Shown: positions 10,250 to 20,990, counted from the first letter of the stretch. The stretch: 64,000 bases of DNA from Oegoconia quadripuncta (GCA_949316235.1 OX438758.1:15409731-15473730); one strand, 5' to 3'. The notes: generated by a model from the sequence alone, not told the origin. Program-made: numbers and translations.

Positions 10250-10345
10250 CAGGGTTTGTGTCTGGCAGTCGGTATGTCCAAACCTGTCTAAACTTTCGGC
10301 CCGCTTCAGAAAGGTAGGTCATCTGTGAGAAAGGAGTAATGCAAA
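10250..10345 (-). mobile_element. LINE-K fragment
   Basis: GGCAGTCGGTATGTCCAA ... CGCTTCAGAAAGG ... TCATCTGTGAGAAA aligns with the middle of LINE-K at 4090. Confidence 0.6.
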
Positions 10346-10532
10346 GACCTACCACATCTATATCCGCATCAAAATTCTAAATTAAAAAATATCAAAACGA
10401 AATAAAAAAAATCCATTGTTTAAATTGAGATTTTTTTGTGCTTAAATATTTTAATCTTTCAATTGACATTTGAATTAGTAATCGGTATTTCTTCTTATAT
10501 ATTCTATGGCTTCTCAAAATTTCCAATGTTTA

Positions 10533-10605
10533 CTCCCATACTCCCTCATTATACGAGGGAAGGCATATATCCCTGCAGTGGGATGTTTACGGGCTGATGA
10601 TGATG
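10533..10605 (+). mobile_element. SINE-G 3' fragment
   Basis: CCCATACTCCCTCATTATAC, GAGGGAAGGCATATATCC, TGCAGTGGGATGTTTACGG and a (GAT)n end match the tail of the full copy at 52827. Confidence 0.75.
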
Positions 10606-11130
10606 GTGTTTATTATCTTTTATCTCCAATAAAAATATATTTGTCGCCGTCGATCACTCGATATCGAACACTCGTCCACTCGATATCGCGTGCATAACCG
10701 CCATTACGTATGGCTCAACACGCGATATTGCGTAATTGCCCTTTATCATTTTCTATGACCAGTAAATCGCGGGTACAATAGTATGTAGGTATAAATTTTT
10801 TGCCACTATATAGTACTTAAGTCCAAATGTTACTGTTTCGTTCTTCGCGGTCTATAAACGGCTAAAAACATCGGTCATCCATCAAGTCGTGTTTATTACT
10901 CTGTTACTTTAATAACAGCAGAAATTTATTAGTTTTCGTACCTCATTTTCATTTACGACACGTTTCTTTCATTAGCGTAGTTAATAATTTATTTTAGTGA
11001 TGAAATACGTAAAAAGCGAGAATGTGATTTATTTTAATCAAGGCAGTTATTTTGGTTCAGATCGTTCGTCAGTTTATTAAATGTCTGACAAAATTGTTTG
11101 ACTGCGACCTGTCTGTTCAAATTAGAATGA
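10606..11130. other. Intergenic, nothing recognised
   Basis: A doubled CACTCGATATCG motif occurs at about 10653 and 10677. No gene seen. Confidence 0.35.
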
Positions 11131-11134
11131 CTAT

Positions 11135-11492
11135 AGGTCTTAGCATACGTGACGTGTTTATTCTCGTGCCGGACGGAACGGGACGATTTTTTGACATCGT
11201 TGCATTTAAAAACATAGCAATAAAATACACGTGGCGAGAAACACGGGCGGAACGGGACGGCAATAGAAAAAACATCGTTATGGCATCTTCTTCATCTAAT
11301 ACTACGGCAACCATTGCTAGTTCTTCAAAAGTAAAATCGAACATTTTGTGCTGAAATATGGTTGCAGCACTAGCACGACTATCGTTGAACACCGTCCTGT
11401 ACGTATGTTTTAAAACCACTTTCACGTTAGGAACTATACCTGTCCCGTCTCCGTTCCGTCCGAGAAATTACCCGTCACGTATGCTAAGACCT
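11135..11492 (-). mobile_element. 358-bp TIR element, possible PIF/Harbinger relic
   Basis: A perfect 20-bp TIR, AGGTCTTAGCATACGTGACG and its inverse, is flanked by a 3-bp TAT duplication. Imperfect inversion continues inward through a GGACGGAACGG block. The minus strand carries an open frame (11117-11425) with FEELAMVAVVLDEEDA, which recalls the acidic N-terminus of some Harbinger transposases. The 3-bp duplication fits that superfamily, but no DDE core is present, so the assignment is tentative. Confidence 0.6.
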
Positions 11493-11555
11493 TATGACGT
11501 TTTGTTTTTCATTCTCTGCTGTAGAAAACTATCGACTATATTATTTGGATGACTG

Positions 11556-11625
11556 ATTTGTATAGTGGGTAGCTCTGCCTTTGCAGCCAACGGTTGAGCG
11601 TTCGAGACCCTCCTTATATATAAGT
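11556..11625 (+). mobile_element. tRNA-like SINE head, single copy
   Basis: TAGTGGGTAGCTCTGCC (A-box-like) and GCGTTCGAGACCC (B-box-like) are spaced as in a tRNA. The downstream part is not shared with other repeats here. A real tRNA is unlikely because acceptor-stem pairing is poor. Confidence 0.4.
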
Positions 11626-11969
11626 CTTAATTATGACGAGACCGAAAACTACTAACCATTAAAATAAATATAAAAACAATAATTTTAATCTATTTTACGC
11701 AGATATATATAGAAGCACACAAACACGCGCCCATGCGCACACATACACGCTCATACAAATAACCATGATTTACGGGAGTGATTTGTATTTAAAGGTAGTA
11801 CAATAATTATTATTACCAACGCAAATCTCGTACTATTCTGCTTCTGTTTTCAGATCAGTTAGTTTTTTAATTTAATCATTCCCATGCCAGACGGGAAGCC
11901 AGAGTCCATAGCATAGGGAAATCCTAGTTTAGGTGCCTGTCTCCAACAAACACAGGACATAAAATATCC

Positions 11970-11998
11970 TCCTACATACACAGCGCCATCTAGTGCGA
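11970..11998 (-). mobile_element. SINE-B 3' fragment
   Basis: ACATACACAGCGCCATCTAG is the SINE-B tail block. Confidence 0.6.
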
Positions 11999-12181
11999 TG
12001 AGGCCTGCATTATTGAAGAAATTATTATCATACATGTCTTTTTAATGAACTAAATAAATTACACGGTTTATGTTTCCTACGCACTTATGTAAATAAAAAA
12101 ATTGTAGGCATACAAAAATACAAAAAAAAAACTGAAATCTTTATTTTCAAATTACAATCAGAGGTTGATACCAACCTTTAA

Positions 12182-12436
12182 TTATTTAAATACTTGTACC
12201 AGGAGGCCTCGATCTTCCTTTGCTCGAACATTCTTTAAAATTGACGGCATACCACATGGTTGACAGGCTATACAAAATTTTTTTTTTGCAAGTAAAATGA
12301 TATTATCAAACCAAATATCCATAACTCGGGTGTATATGTCCGTATTAACCATATAAACATAGGCCCTAGCGGGATTTGAAACCGCCACCTCTAGACATAG
12401 CGTTAAGAGTCTCCAACCACAGGTCATCTAAACAGT
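12182..12436 (-). mobile_element. Old, diverged SINE-B-like copy
   Basis: ACCACATGGTTGACA, CATAACTCGGGTGTATATGT, CCTAGCGGGATTTGAAACC and a final ACCACAGGTCATCTAAACAG follow SINE-B order on the minus strand with many changes. Confidence 0.6.
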
Positions 12437-12666
12437 AACTACCATCTGTAATGAATAGCCCCTATGTAACAAATAAGTCGATGTATGTGTAGCAGTAGCG
12501 GTAGCTCCATAAAAGAGGCCTAAAAGCCCGCTGTGCTTTATTAAAAGAATATCAACTTCAAACTTTATCCATATTTGTAAACAGTACGGGAAATCTGTGA
12601 AAGTTCGAGCTCTATTGTCTGTTAAAGTATCGCTATCCACATTACTAACACCAGCCCCCGTACCAT

Positions 12667-12773
12667 GATAGCGTTTGTCGCGCGTGACGCGACGTGAGAG
12701 TGGGATAGTTGTATATTTCGTCCAAACGAATGAGCAGGACAAATATTATCTCGCGCGACATAAACGTTTATCG
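12667..12773. repeat. GC-rich imperfect inverted repeat
   Basis: GATAGCGTTTGTCGCGCG faces CGCGCGACATAAACGTTTATC about 65 bases away. It may be a small MITE, but no target duplication was established. Confidence 0.4.
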
Positions 12774-12774
12774 C

Positions 12775-13544
12775 GCCTTTCATTATCCCAGTGCTGGTTA
12801 TGACGATGTATATCACAGGCTGGCTCTTCAATATGTATATGACTGTACATATTGAAGAGAAAAGAGACAACAAGATCTATTTAACTTCATTAATTGTGTA
12901 AAAATCACAAATCATTCATCAAACATATCTCAGGCTATCTCTACTCTGAAACTCTGGGCACGCCACTGATGTGTAAGTACTTGTATAGGGGGAAATACAT
13001 TTATTTTTTAATTGAAATACATTTAATTTTATCTAGAAATTGTCTGACATCGATATCGTTGTTAACCCTTAAGTAACCCTACACCTTTTACTGCTGATTT
13101 ACCCTCTAAGGTAATGGTCTCTAAACATTACCGCCATTTGGCCCTTCCGACCGATTCGCCCCGTGTAAATGGGCGTAAGTGGTTTTGTTTCCCATTTCAC
13201 TTGACTTTTGTGCCCTTTATTTAGATAGAGTGACTGTAATACTGGATTATGAAGTACGTTAGTTTGTAATTTCAAAACATTGGACGTAACGGTTGGTTAA
13301 TGGTACAGTAGTTAATGGTTTTATTGATACACTTGAAACTTACATTACTTTTTGTGACTCAAAGAAAGTAAATGCATGGAAACGTAACACACACATTTCG
13401 TTATATACGAATTTTCGTGTTCCTCGATTATGAACATTACCTATTATCTTGAAAAGAGCCTTTGTTTTATATAAAATTTAAAAAACCTGCAGTGTTAACA
13501 ATTGATTCAAAAGCTTGGTGATGAGCTATGAGCTTTATGATGAA
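12775..13544. other. Intergenic, nothing recognised
   Basis: Unique AT-rich sequence. The patch at 13125-13200 is GC-richer but has no recognised exon. Confidence 0.35.
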
Positions 13545-14960
13545 AGGGCATAATATAATAAGAGCGAAAGTTTTATTGAATATGTTAGGCAATACTCAAA
13601 AATATTGAAGGGAGCTTGTGCCACAGCAAAAGCAAATTTTATAAATAATAAAATAAACTTGTGCGTACATAGTAAAGATAACTTGGAAAGTTATAAATAG
13701 TGAAACTGGCAAAATTAAGGCTCGTAACACTGATACGCGACTAAAAATTAATGGTCGAATTTTAACTACACCATTAGAAGTTGCTGAGGATTTTTTACTA
13801 ATAATATTCTAATATCGACTACAAAATCGCTGAATTCATGTCCCACATTAGCTGAATCGCTACTTAAACAAAATGTGGAGATTTGTGACTCGCATTTTAA
13901 ATTTAATTATGTAAGTCCTATAGACATCTTAAAAGCATTTCGATCTTTAGACAAGAAAAAACTGCGGACCTTCACGGTTTATCAGTAAAAATTATTAGTG
14001 CCGTAATTGATTGTGTTTCATCACACTTAGCGTGTATTTTTCATAAATGTACTGATAATGGCATAATTCCTGATCTGTTGCAGCACAGTAAAGCCATACC
14101 TTTATTTAAAGCCGGTAGTACATCAGACCCCTCTAATTTTAGACCTATTTCAATACTACCGACTCTCAGTAAAATCTTTGAAAAAAATAAATAAACAAAT
14201 TACAGTAACAATCTAATATCATATAAGCAATTCGGTTTTACTAGGGGCCGCTCGACAACCGATACAGGTGTCGTCGAGAGTATATTTTTGAGGCTTGGGA
14301 AGATGCGCAGGATGAAACAGGAGTATTTTGTGACTTGCCCAAGGCCTTTGATTGCGTTCATCATGACACTTTAATCAGGAAATTATGCCATTTTGGAGTA
14401 ACCGGCCGTGCTCTCTACATTCTGAATTCTTACTTGAGTAACCGAGTTCAGAGGGTTCATATCAGTGGTAATACATCGTCAGGGTCGACAGTCTGTAAGG
14501 GCGTCCCACAAGGCGCCATTCTCGGACCATTTTTGTTTTTGGTTTACATAATGACTTCCCAAGCCTTGTAAAGGATAAACATGAAATAGTATTGTTTGCT
14601 GACGATACCTCTGTATTGTTTAAAGTAAAGAGACTAAAATTAAATTATGACGACGTGAACAACGCTATTTCTCAAATAGTAGAATGATTTAAGGCAAATA
14701 ATTTGTTACTTAATAAGATACAAACTAAATATGTTAAATTTGTACTGCCTAATGTCAGGGAGGTTCCCACAAATATAATGATAAAATATGTCACTCTAGA
14801 CCTTGTTGAGTCCACTGTATTTTTGGGCATAACTTTGTACGCCAAGTTACAGTATCTCTCATATCCATAAATTGGCGAAGCTCAGCTCTGCAACTAACCA
14901 AGTTAGTACGCATTAGTAAGAACAAACTTTTCTATTATTAATTGTTTTACAAAATGTTCG
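13545..14960 (+). pseudogene. LINE-N reverse transcriptase, broken
   Basis: Remnant of the ORF2 of a Jockey/CR1-type non-LTR retrotransposon. Translating across frames gives, in order: the linker between endonuclease and RT (TTPLEVAEDF; SPIDILKAFRSLD), KAIPLFKAGSTSDPSNFRP, FGFTRGRSTTD, LPKAFDCVHHDTLIRKL (the catalytic-Asp block, normally DLSKAF), VCKGVPQGAILGPFLFLVYI, and the active-site LFADDTSVLF (near 14595). A one-base loss just after LVYI, several stops and a truncated thumb make it non-functional. The 5' part with the endonuclease is absent. The 3' end of the same family is seen at 19130, 39866, 42625 and 47479. Confidence 0.9.
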
Positions 14961-15173
14961 GTAAAAAGTAAATTGACGTTTTTCTTCGACTAGTTATTTA
15001 ACCATGATTTATTACCGTGGATATTGATTTCTTTGGTGGAATTAAAAACAGAGGATGATTAATGGTTATCTCGCAAAGCCCATCAGTTATGCCTTTTTTA
15101 TTAAGAGATATTAGACAATTTTTTACGCTACCCTACCATCAGGTAAGCCCTGTGTCTTACTTGGCCGTATATA

Positions 15174-15479
15174 CCGCCTCCGTGGCTCAATGTAAACAAT
15201 ATAGCGTTTATGATTCGGAGGTCGCGGGTTCGATCCCCAGCGGAGTACATGTTTAAGTACTCGGTTTGGTTGGTGGTAGGGCATTTTAAATGTCCGCCTG
15301 GCTAGCTACCACCATCTTATCATCTGCCGCCAAACAGCAATGTTAATAGCGTTGTAGTGTTCCGGTTGTCAGAGATAAGATAGCCAGTTCCCCAAATAGG
15401 ATAGGGTTTTTCCGGGTTAGTACGCTGCCTCCTTCGGCCTCATCTTCACTTAACATCAGGTGTGATTGAGGTCAAGTGG
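15174..15479 (+). mobile_element. SINE-A, near full length
   Basis: Complete head (B box GGTTCGATCC near 15227) and body, ending at TGATTGAGGTCAAGTG. The usual AACCCGTTGTGCATAAAA end is lost. Confidence 0.9.
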
Positions 15480-15755
15480 CAAAATAAACTTATAAACAAA
15501 ATTTTATGAATAAATTCACTTCAATTATACACACTTAAAAGGGGTATTAATACACAACTAAACAACTTACCCCGTTCCCGCGTGATATCGATCTATGTTG
15601 CTTAGATTTCGGGGCTGAATATTCGTTTTGGAATCTTTAGCTTTTCAATTTTTCTAGTTAAGTATTATTTGTATATTTTGCATTTTCGTGTATTTTTTCG
15701 AAATGAATAGACCGATCTAATGAAACTTTATACGCCACCACATATATTTTTTTTG

Positions 15756-16022
15756 TAAATAAATACATAATATACCGGATGAGTTTTTACCCTGAGGAAA
15801 AAAAAATAACTCCCCATGCCAATAACTTCTATTTCACTTACCTAATTTGCCCTATTTTTTTTCCTTACGGTAAAAAACTCATCCGGTATAAATGAAAAAC
15901 ATCCATAACTCGGGAACACAATGTCTGTATCCATCATACAAACATATGCCCCAGCGGGATTCGAACCAGCGACCTTTTGGTATAGCAGACAGAGTTTCCA
16001 ACCACAACACCAAACAGGTCGT
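15756..16022 (-). mobile_element. SINE-B interrupted by MITE-E
   Basis: Minus-strand SINE-B with B box GGATTCGAACC near 15958. Its internal A/T tract is split by a 116-bp MITE at 15773-15888, and the outer (3') part is lost. Confidence 0.85.
15773..15888. mobile_element. MITE-E, compact copy inside SINE-B
   Basis: The ends are TACCGGATGAGTTTTTACC and its inverse with one extra T. TA is duplicated at 15771-15772 and 15889-15890. The SINE resumes in register, which defines the element's exact ends. Confidence 0.9.
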
Positions 16023-16047
16023 CAAAAAATATAAACTATGCATAAAT

Positions 16048-16125
16048 TGTACGTTCTACTCTTACCACCTCTGTAACTGTATTTTCTTTTCTGTTGTCCA
16101 ATAAAGTGTATTTGTATTGCATTGT
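16048..16125 (+). mobile_element. LINE-H 3' tail
   Basis: CTCTTACCACCTCTGTAACTG, TTTTCTGTTGTCCAATAAAG and GTATTTGTATTGCATTG match the tail at 22600-22740. Confidence 0.75.
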
Positions 16126-17325
16126 AATCGTTATGCACGGTCTCCTAATATTTACAAGTCCCTGAAAGTAACGAAAATGCTATTAAGTTGTATAAACAAA
16201 CAAAGCTATAACTTACAAGCTCGATGGTTGACTTATAACAACAGGGGCAATCGTGTTATACGTAACAATGAAATATTCAGATATCGATATTATTGTTTAT
16301 GACTTTCCGATGGCTGGTACACATGGCCGCACGTACACCGTAACACTTCCAGTAGAGACAGGTCTCGCTGCCTTCACATTCCGGTAGCGTCGCGCGGCCA
16401 ACTTACACTTGTAGTTTATGCTGTCGGTCATCGTGCCGTACTTAATAGGATAATCATGTGTCCTCTATGAATACCAATGTTATTGTATGAGTAGGCTATG
16501 AGCGGGATATCCCCTTTCTGGGACTCTAGAAGATACGTCCCGCTCTGATGCGCGCGGGACGCTTAAAAGGTGTTGTCCCGCACGATAACCATACAAACTT
16601 CCAAGTCCAAATTGAAACTTATAAACCGATGTTTATGAAATTTTATAGGCATAAAGCATGTACAATAGATCTTATAATTTAGCAGACAACATATAACACA
16701 AAATGAATTAGAGTGATTTAAAATTTTCATAGTAACAGAAAAATTTGCAATATATTTGTTGGGGCGTGAAGCACTTAAATTTAATATAAATTTGTAAAAT
16801 TATAATTTTGCTCGAAGAACTCTAAGTTTTAGGTAGCAATTTAAAGGTATGATGAAATTAATTGTTTTATTTTTATGTTTAACAAAATTGGTTATATTTC
16901 AAATTAACAAAGGTGAAGTCAAAAGCGGTCAGAATGAGTTGGGAAGGATAGAATAATCTAAGAAAAGATAGAGGTCTTCGTTTGCTTGTGCAGTGGATTT
17001 TATACTTTGGTGAAGCGCCATCTGGCGGGTCGCGTGTGCGACGTGAAGTCAACGCATTAACTTCATAATCAATCCAATCTGCTTTCGTATGTGGTCTGTC
17101 GGTGGTGTTTCCTATAAATATGTCTATGTCGCTTTATGAAACCTTCTAAACCTTGGGACAAACTATGATTTCCCGCAAATTCGTATTTTAATGTTGGCAA
17201 TCTTTATATGAATATATGCAGATGGGCGGCGTAATGTTTTAAAAAGATAACAACGTCTAAATTTTCGCTAAATCTCCAGTTAAGATACTTTGTACATGGC
17301 TAAGAACCTTTAGTCTTTCATATAA
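16126..17325. other. Intergenic; GC-richer patch 16305-16445 unexplained
   Basis: Bases 16305-16445 are GC-richer, and on the minus strand there is an open stretch including CEGSETCLYWKCYG that I cannot assign. Bases 16500-16600 hold GTCCCGC motifs of the sort seen in common lepidopteran repeats. No splice-supported gene. Confidence 0.3.
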
Positions 17326-17660
17326 AGAAACCGGCCAAGTGCGTGTCGGGCCATACACAGAGTAGGGTTCCGTACTGGCCCTCACAAAATTATACTCATA
17401 ACGAAACTGTATTTTGCATAAACTTTGAAGTGTCGTAAAATAAATTTCAGAGGATTGGTCTTAAGGATCCGAGTCCTCCGGGTGACATTAAAGGATTTGT
17501 AACCCCTGTAGGTGTTTTCGGCTTTACCTTTGGAAGATTATAGATGCTATGGATAATAGTGATCAATTTACAACATGTCGTAAGTGAGCTGGTTAGTATG
17601 CAGTATATAGAGTCGGACAAATCATCAATAACTGTCTGTCTGTCAACTTTTAATGTATGA
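17326..17660. repeat. Lepidopteran GGCCAAGTGCG-type repeat
   Basis: It opens AAACCGGCCAAGTGCGTGTC, followed by AGGGTTCCGTAC, and closes near CTGTCTGTCTGTCAAC. These blocks mark a very common lepidopteran repeat (recognised from memory). A short related piece (AGGGTTCGGTAGCCAAATGG) is at 30240. Confidence 0.55.
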
Positions 17661-17684
17661 AAATGGATTTTTAGATTTATTCAC

Positions 17685-17770
17685 AGGGTGTTACAAAAAT
17701 ACCCGAAAGCTGAAAGGGTGTTAAAGGATCCGTTGTCAAGAGTCTATTGACAATATATGAAAACCGTTAT
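17685..17770. repeat. Repeat M, copy 1
   Basis: CAGGGTGTTAC followed by AGCTGAAAGGGTGTTAAAG, TCCGTTGTCAAGAGTC and AATATATGAAA. The same block recurs at 33102-33195. The CAGGGTGTTAC start resembles a transposon end. Confidence 0.65.
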
Positions 17771-17892
17771 ACAAAATTATGACTTACCGAAAAATTAATT
17801 ATTTTTAATAAAAACATTGAAATTGTTGCGCTTCAATGCTGACTATTTAATGTTTTTATAAAATTTTTAATAAAAAAAACTAATGTTTTTGT

Positions 17893-17975
17893 GGTGGTAG
17901 CTAGCCAGGCGGACATTTAAAATGCCCTACCACCAACCAAACCGAGAACTAAACATGTACCCCGCTGGGGATCGT
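17893..17975 (-). mobile_element. SINE-A fragment
   Basis: GTAGCTAGCCAGGCGGACAT through ACATGTACCCCGCTGGGGAT; broken just at the B box. Confidence 0.8.
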
Positions 17976-18058
17976 TTGAGGTCCAAGGTAACGACAAAGT
18001 CACGTAGGACACCGTCTACCTTCAGTAAGCGTAGTGGTACACTGTTGATCCTAGCTTT
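17976..18058. repeat. Repeat S, copy 1
   Basis: GGTCCAAGGTA ... CACGTAGG.CACCGTCTACC, TTCAGTA and ACTGTTGATC are shared with 36660-36735 in intron 1 of the agatoxin-like gene. Unknown family. Confidence 0.6.
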
Positions 18059-18096
18059 TAGGAATGGCGTGTATGGAGTCTGGAATTGCCTTCGAC

Positions 18097-18190
18097 AACA
18101 ACGGTTGCAGGTACGAATGCGGCGAGGGGTAAATATTTGTGTGATGAATACGAACATTTATTTCTGAGCCATACATATTTTATTTATATA
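18097..18190 (+). mobile_element. SINE-C fragment
   Basis: CGGTTGCAGGTACGAATGC and GCGAGGGGTAAATATTTGTG align with the SINE-C B-box region and the start of its body. Confidence 0.7.
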
Positions 18191-18191
18191 A

Positions 18192-18390
18192 GTACTAGCT
18201 TTATCGCGGAAATTTGTTTATCCCGCAGGAACTACTCTACTCACTTTATCGGAATAAAAAATATCCTATGTCTTAATCCAGGGTATGTTCTACCTATACA
18301 CCAAATTTCATCTAAATCCGTTCATCCGTTTCGCTGTGATTGAGCAACAAACAAAAAAACAAGTAAATAAAGATATAAACATCCATTAAT
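18192..18390 (+). mobile_element. Repeat D, near complete
   Basis: ACTAGCTTTATCGCGGAAAT, CCCGCAGGAACTACTC, AAATATCCTATGTC, CCAAATTTCATCTAAATCCG, ATTGAGCAACAAAC in that order. Same repeat as 27325-27545. Confidence 0.75.
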
Positions 18391-18417
18391 TTATATAACA
18401 AATAAAATAAGCATTAA

Positions 18418-18636
18418 CCGCCTTCCGTGGCCCAATGTAAACAACATTGGGTTTACGATTCGGAGGTCGCGGGTTCGATCCCCAGCGGGGTACATGTTTA
18501 AGTACTCGGTTTGGTTGGTGGTAGTGCATTATAAAGTCCGCCTGGCTAGCTACCACCATCTTATCTAAATCTGCCGCCAAGCAGCAATGTTAATAGTGAT
18601 TGAGGTCAAGTACCAACCCGATGTGCATAAAAAAAA
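18418..18636 (+). mobile_element. SINE-A with internal deletion
   Basis: Intact head and 3' end. About 115 bases between GCAATGTTAATAG and TGATTGAGGTCAAG are missing. Confidence 0.9.
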
Positions 18637-18826
18637 CCATAGTACATTGGTAATAAGTGTCGAAATCTTATACTACTACAAAATTACTTATTCTTATTTC
18701 CCTATATTGTCTGGTTTCTTACCAATAAACCCATAATTAAGGTCCCATTCAGTAGTTAATGACATCCTGGTAATAGGTCGAATTTACCTAACCCAAAAGT
18801 CGGACACGGTACCAAATTAATCTGTG

Positions 18827-19097
18827 ACGCTACGTCTTTATACTCGGTTGGGTTGGTGTCGCCATTTTAATGAATCATTTAATAAACAAAGCTCTTTACA
18901 TGTTTTTATATTTGCCACTGCTTGTTCAAAATGCAACTTTCCCATGAGAAGAACAAGCAAAAATCTCAAAGGGTTGCTCTTTACCTACAAAATAAAGATT
19001 TTTTTGGCTTTGTACCTTGTAACATGTGAGCTTTGTTTATTAAATGATTCATTACAATGGCAACACCAACCCAATCGAGTATAAAGACGTAGCTAGT
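18827..19097. mobile_element. TIR element enclosing a LINE-N tail
   Basis: About 75-bp inverted arms (CTACGTCTTTATACTCG, TTGGGTTGGTGT, AATCATTTAATAAACAAAG) flank 18905-19020. The enclosed part resembles the LINE-N 3' end (CACTGCTTGTTCAAAATGC, AGAACAAGCAAAA, GGGTTGCTCTTT), which also occurs at 19144-19213 just outside. Confidence 0.75.
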
Positions 19098-19129
19098 AAC
19101 GACGTAGTAACTGTACAAAGGGTACAGTT

Positions 19130-19725
19130 TTTATATTTTTAAGCCACTGCTTGTTCAAAATGCAACTTACCCATGAGAAGAACAAGCAAGAAACTCGAAG
19201 GGTTGCTCTTTTAAAAATTGTTTTTATATTACAAAAGGTACAATTTATTTCATTATTAGATTGTGAAGTAGCCTGGTATGTGAACGAGTTGATTACGTCC
19301 ATGGATGATTATCATCCAAATAGTCTGATACTTTATAAATGATTTCTTAATAAGTTTCTGTTTTATAGTATCTTTAAATTTATTAAAAGGAAGATTTTGA
19401 ATATTGAAAAAACGTATGAATAGCCCTCTGTATGAATTACTAACTTTGCGGAGGCAACTTATGTGACCTGCAAGTTTATCACTATTATTCCTAAATGATG
19501 CTATATTTTTTTTACATATATATACATAGATTTTCAAAAATATACTGTGACGAAAAGGTTAGAATATTATACCCTTTAAATCTATCTGTAAGTGACACTG
19601 CAGGTCTCAATTGATAAATTGCGCGAACGGCTCGTTTTTGCAAAACAAAGATTGTATTTATATCCGCGGCATTTTCCCACAGCAAGATACCGTAAGACAT
19701 CAGGCTATGGAAATAACTAATCTAG
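19130..19725 (-). pseudogene. LINE-N 3' end with ORF2 C-terminus
   Basis: The minus strand encodes SYGILLWENAADINTIFVLQ and KRAVRAIYQLRPAVSL, then, after a frameshift, NIQNLPFNKFKDTIKQKLIK, followed by the 3' UTR block AAGAGCAACCCTTCGAGTTT. This is the post-RT region of a Jockey/CR1-type element; 5'-truncated and frameshifted. Confidence 0.85.
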
Positions 19726-20380
19726 CAGTATTTACGTCCGATATTTGTACACTCAGCATATTTTTATCTACCATATTTTTCAACCCTATTGTTACTACTA
19801 TTGGTGTACAATAGAATATCTTTATTGTATTATATTGAATTATGAAAGTAATCCGCAGGAATACAAATTATCTGCTATAAGAAGCGACCCAACAAACCCA
19901 CATTCCATTTAGAGTTAAGTGAGCTACAGGCCATTAATTAAAATCTAAAACAGAATGACAAAGCAAAGTAACCCAAAAACACTTCGAAAATGAAAGAAAA
20001 TAGCATCCGTCCATTAAGGCCTGCCTGTGGTAAGTAGATAAAGGCTTTTAAATCTGAGGGTAAACAAAATAATTACAAACCCTTTGCTCCCTAAATGAGT
20101 TCGGTCCGAAGAGAATTTCGCCACCGAGTTTCTATAAGAATATTATTAAACAAGATATTCTGGCTCAAAATAATTAACGGGTTTTCGTTGGCGGATATCC
20201 TTCTCTAAGTAGTAGAGTTTATGGGCCATAAGCCACCATGTTGGACTTGTGTCAGGCCATTGTAACAGTCTGTGTTTATCAAAACGCGGGCAGCGAATTA
20301 GCCTTGCCATTCAACGGAGTAATACGGCTAATCTTTTGGGCACTCTCCCGCACGGTTCGGACCTGGAACACGTTTTTTAC
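19726..20380. other. Intergenic, nothing recognised
   Basis: Unique sequence with no exon or shared repeat seen. Confidence 0.35.
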
Positions 20381-20381
20381 C

Positions 20382-20990
20382 TTTTTTTTTATGCACGACG
20401 TGTTCTTACTTGACCTCAATCACACCTGATGTTAAGTGAAGATGAGGTCGAAGGTGGAAGCGTACACGTAATTTAAACTTATCATAAAACAAAAATTATG
20501 TAAAGAGGGATATTACAAAATTTCAGACTACATTAATGAAAGTAATCCATGGGATTAAACGGCTCCTTTACACGATATATAAAATTGTTTGTAACCTTTC
20601 TTGATTGCAAATGATTGATTGAAAAGAGACAAACCCTCTGAGTTTCTCGCTAGCTCTTGTCAGTAGTAGTCGCATTCCGAGCTAGTGGTAGTTTAAAAAA
20701 CAAATGACGTTCATAAGTGCATATTGTATTGCCTACATGAATAAATGATTTTCATTACATTACTGACCCGGAAACCCCAACACATTTGGGGGACAGGCTA
20801 TCTTATCTCTTACAACCGGAACACAACAGTGCTATTAACATTGCTGCTTGGCGGCAGATTTAGATAAGATGGTGGTAGCTAGCGAGGCGGACATTTAAAA
20901 TGCCCTACCACTAACCAAACCGAGTACTTAAACATGTACCCCGCTGGGGATCCCACCCGCGACCTCCGAATCGTAAACCCAATGTTGTTT
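20382..20990 (-). mobile_element. SINE-A split by another retroelement
   Basis: Parts 20382-20466 (poly-T to GGAAGCGTAC) and 20758-20990 (TACTGACCCGG to the B box and AATGTTGTTT) make one SINE-A lacking its last 20 head bases. They are separated by a foreign 290-bp piece. Confidence 0.9.
20467..20757 (+). mobile_element. Retroelement 3' end nested in SINE-A
   Basis: It contains GAGTTTCTCGCTAGCTC, GCATTCCGAGCTAGTGGTAG, GACGTTCATAAGTGC and TACATGAATAAATGATTTTC, the 3' end of a common lepidopteran non-LTR or SINE family (from memory). TAC appears on both sides, a plausible short duplication. Confidence 0.7.

Noticed and set aside
14335..14571. Functional reverse transcriptase gene
   Set aside because: The active-site block is present, but a frameshift after LVYI, several stops and a missing 5' half make it a dead LINE copy.
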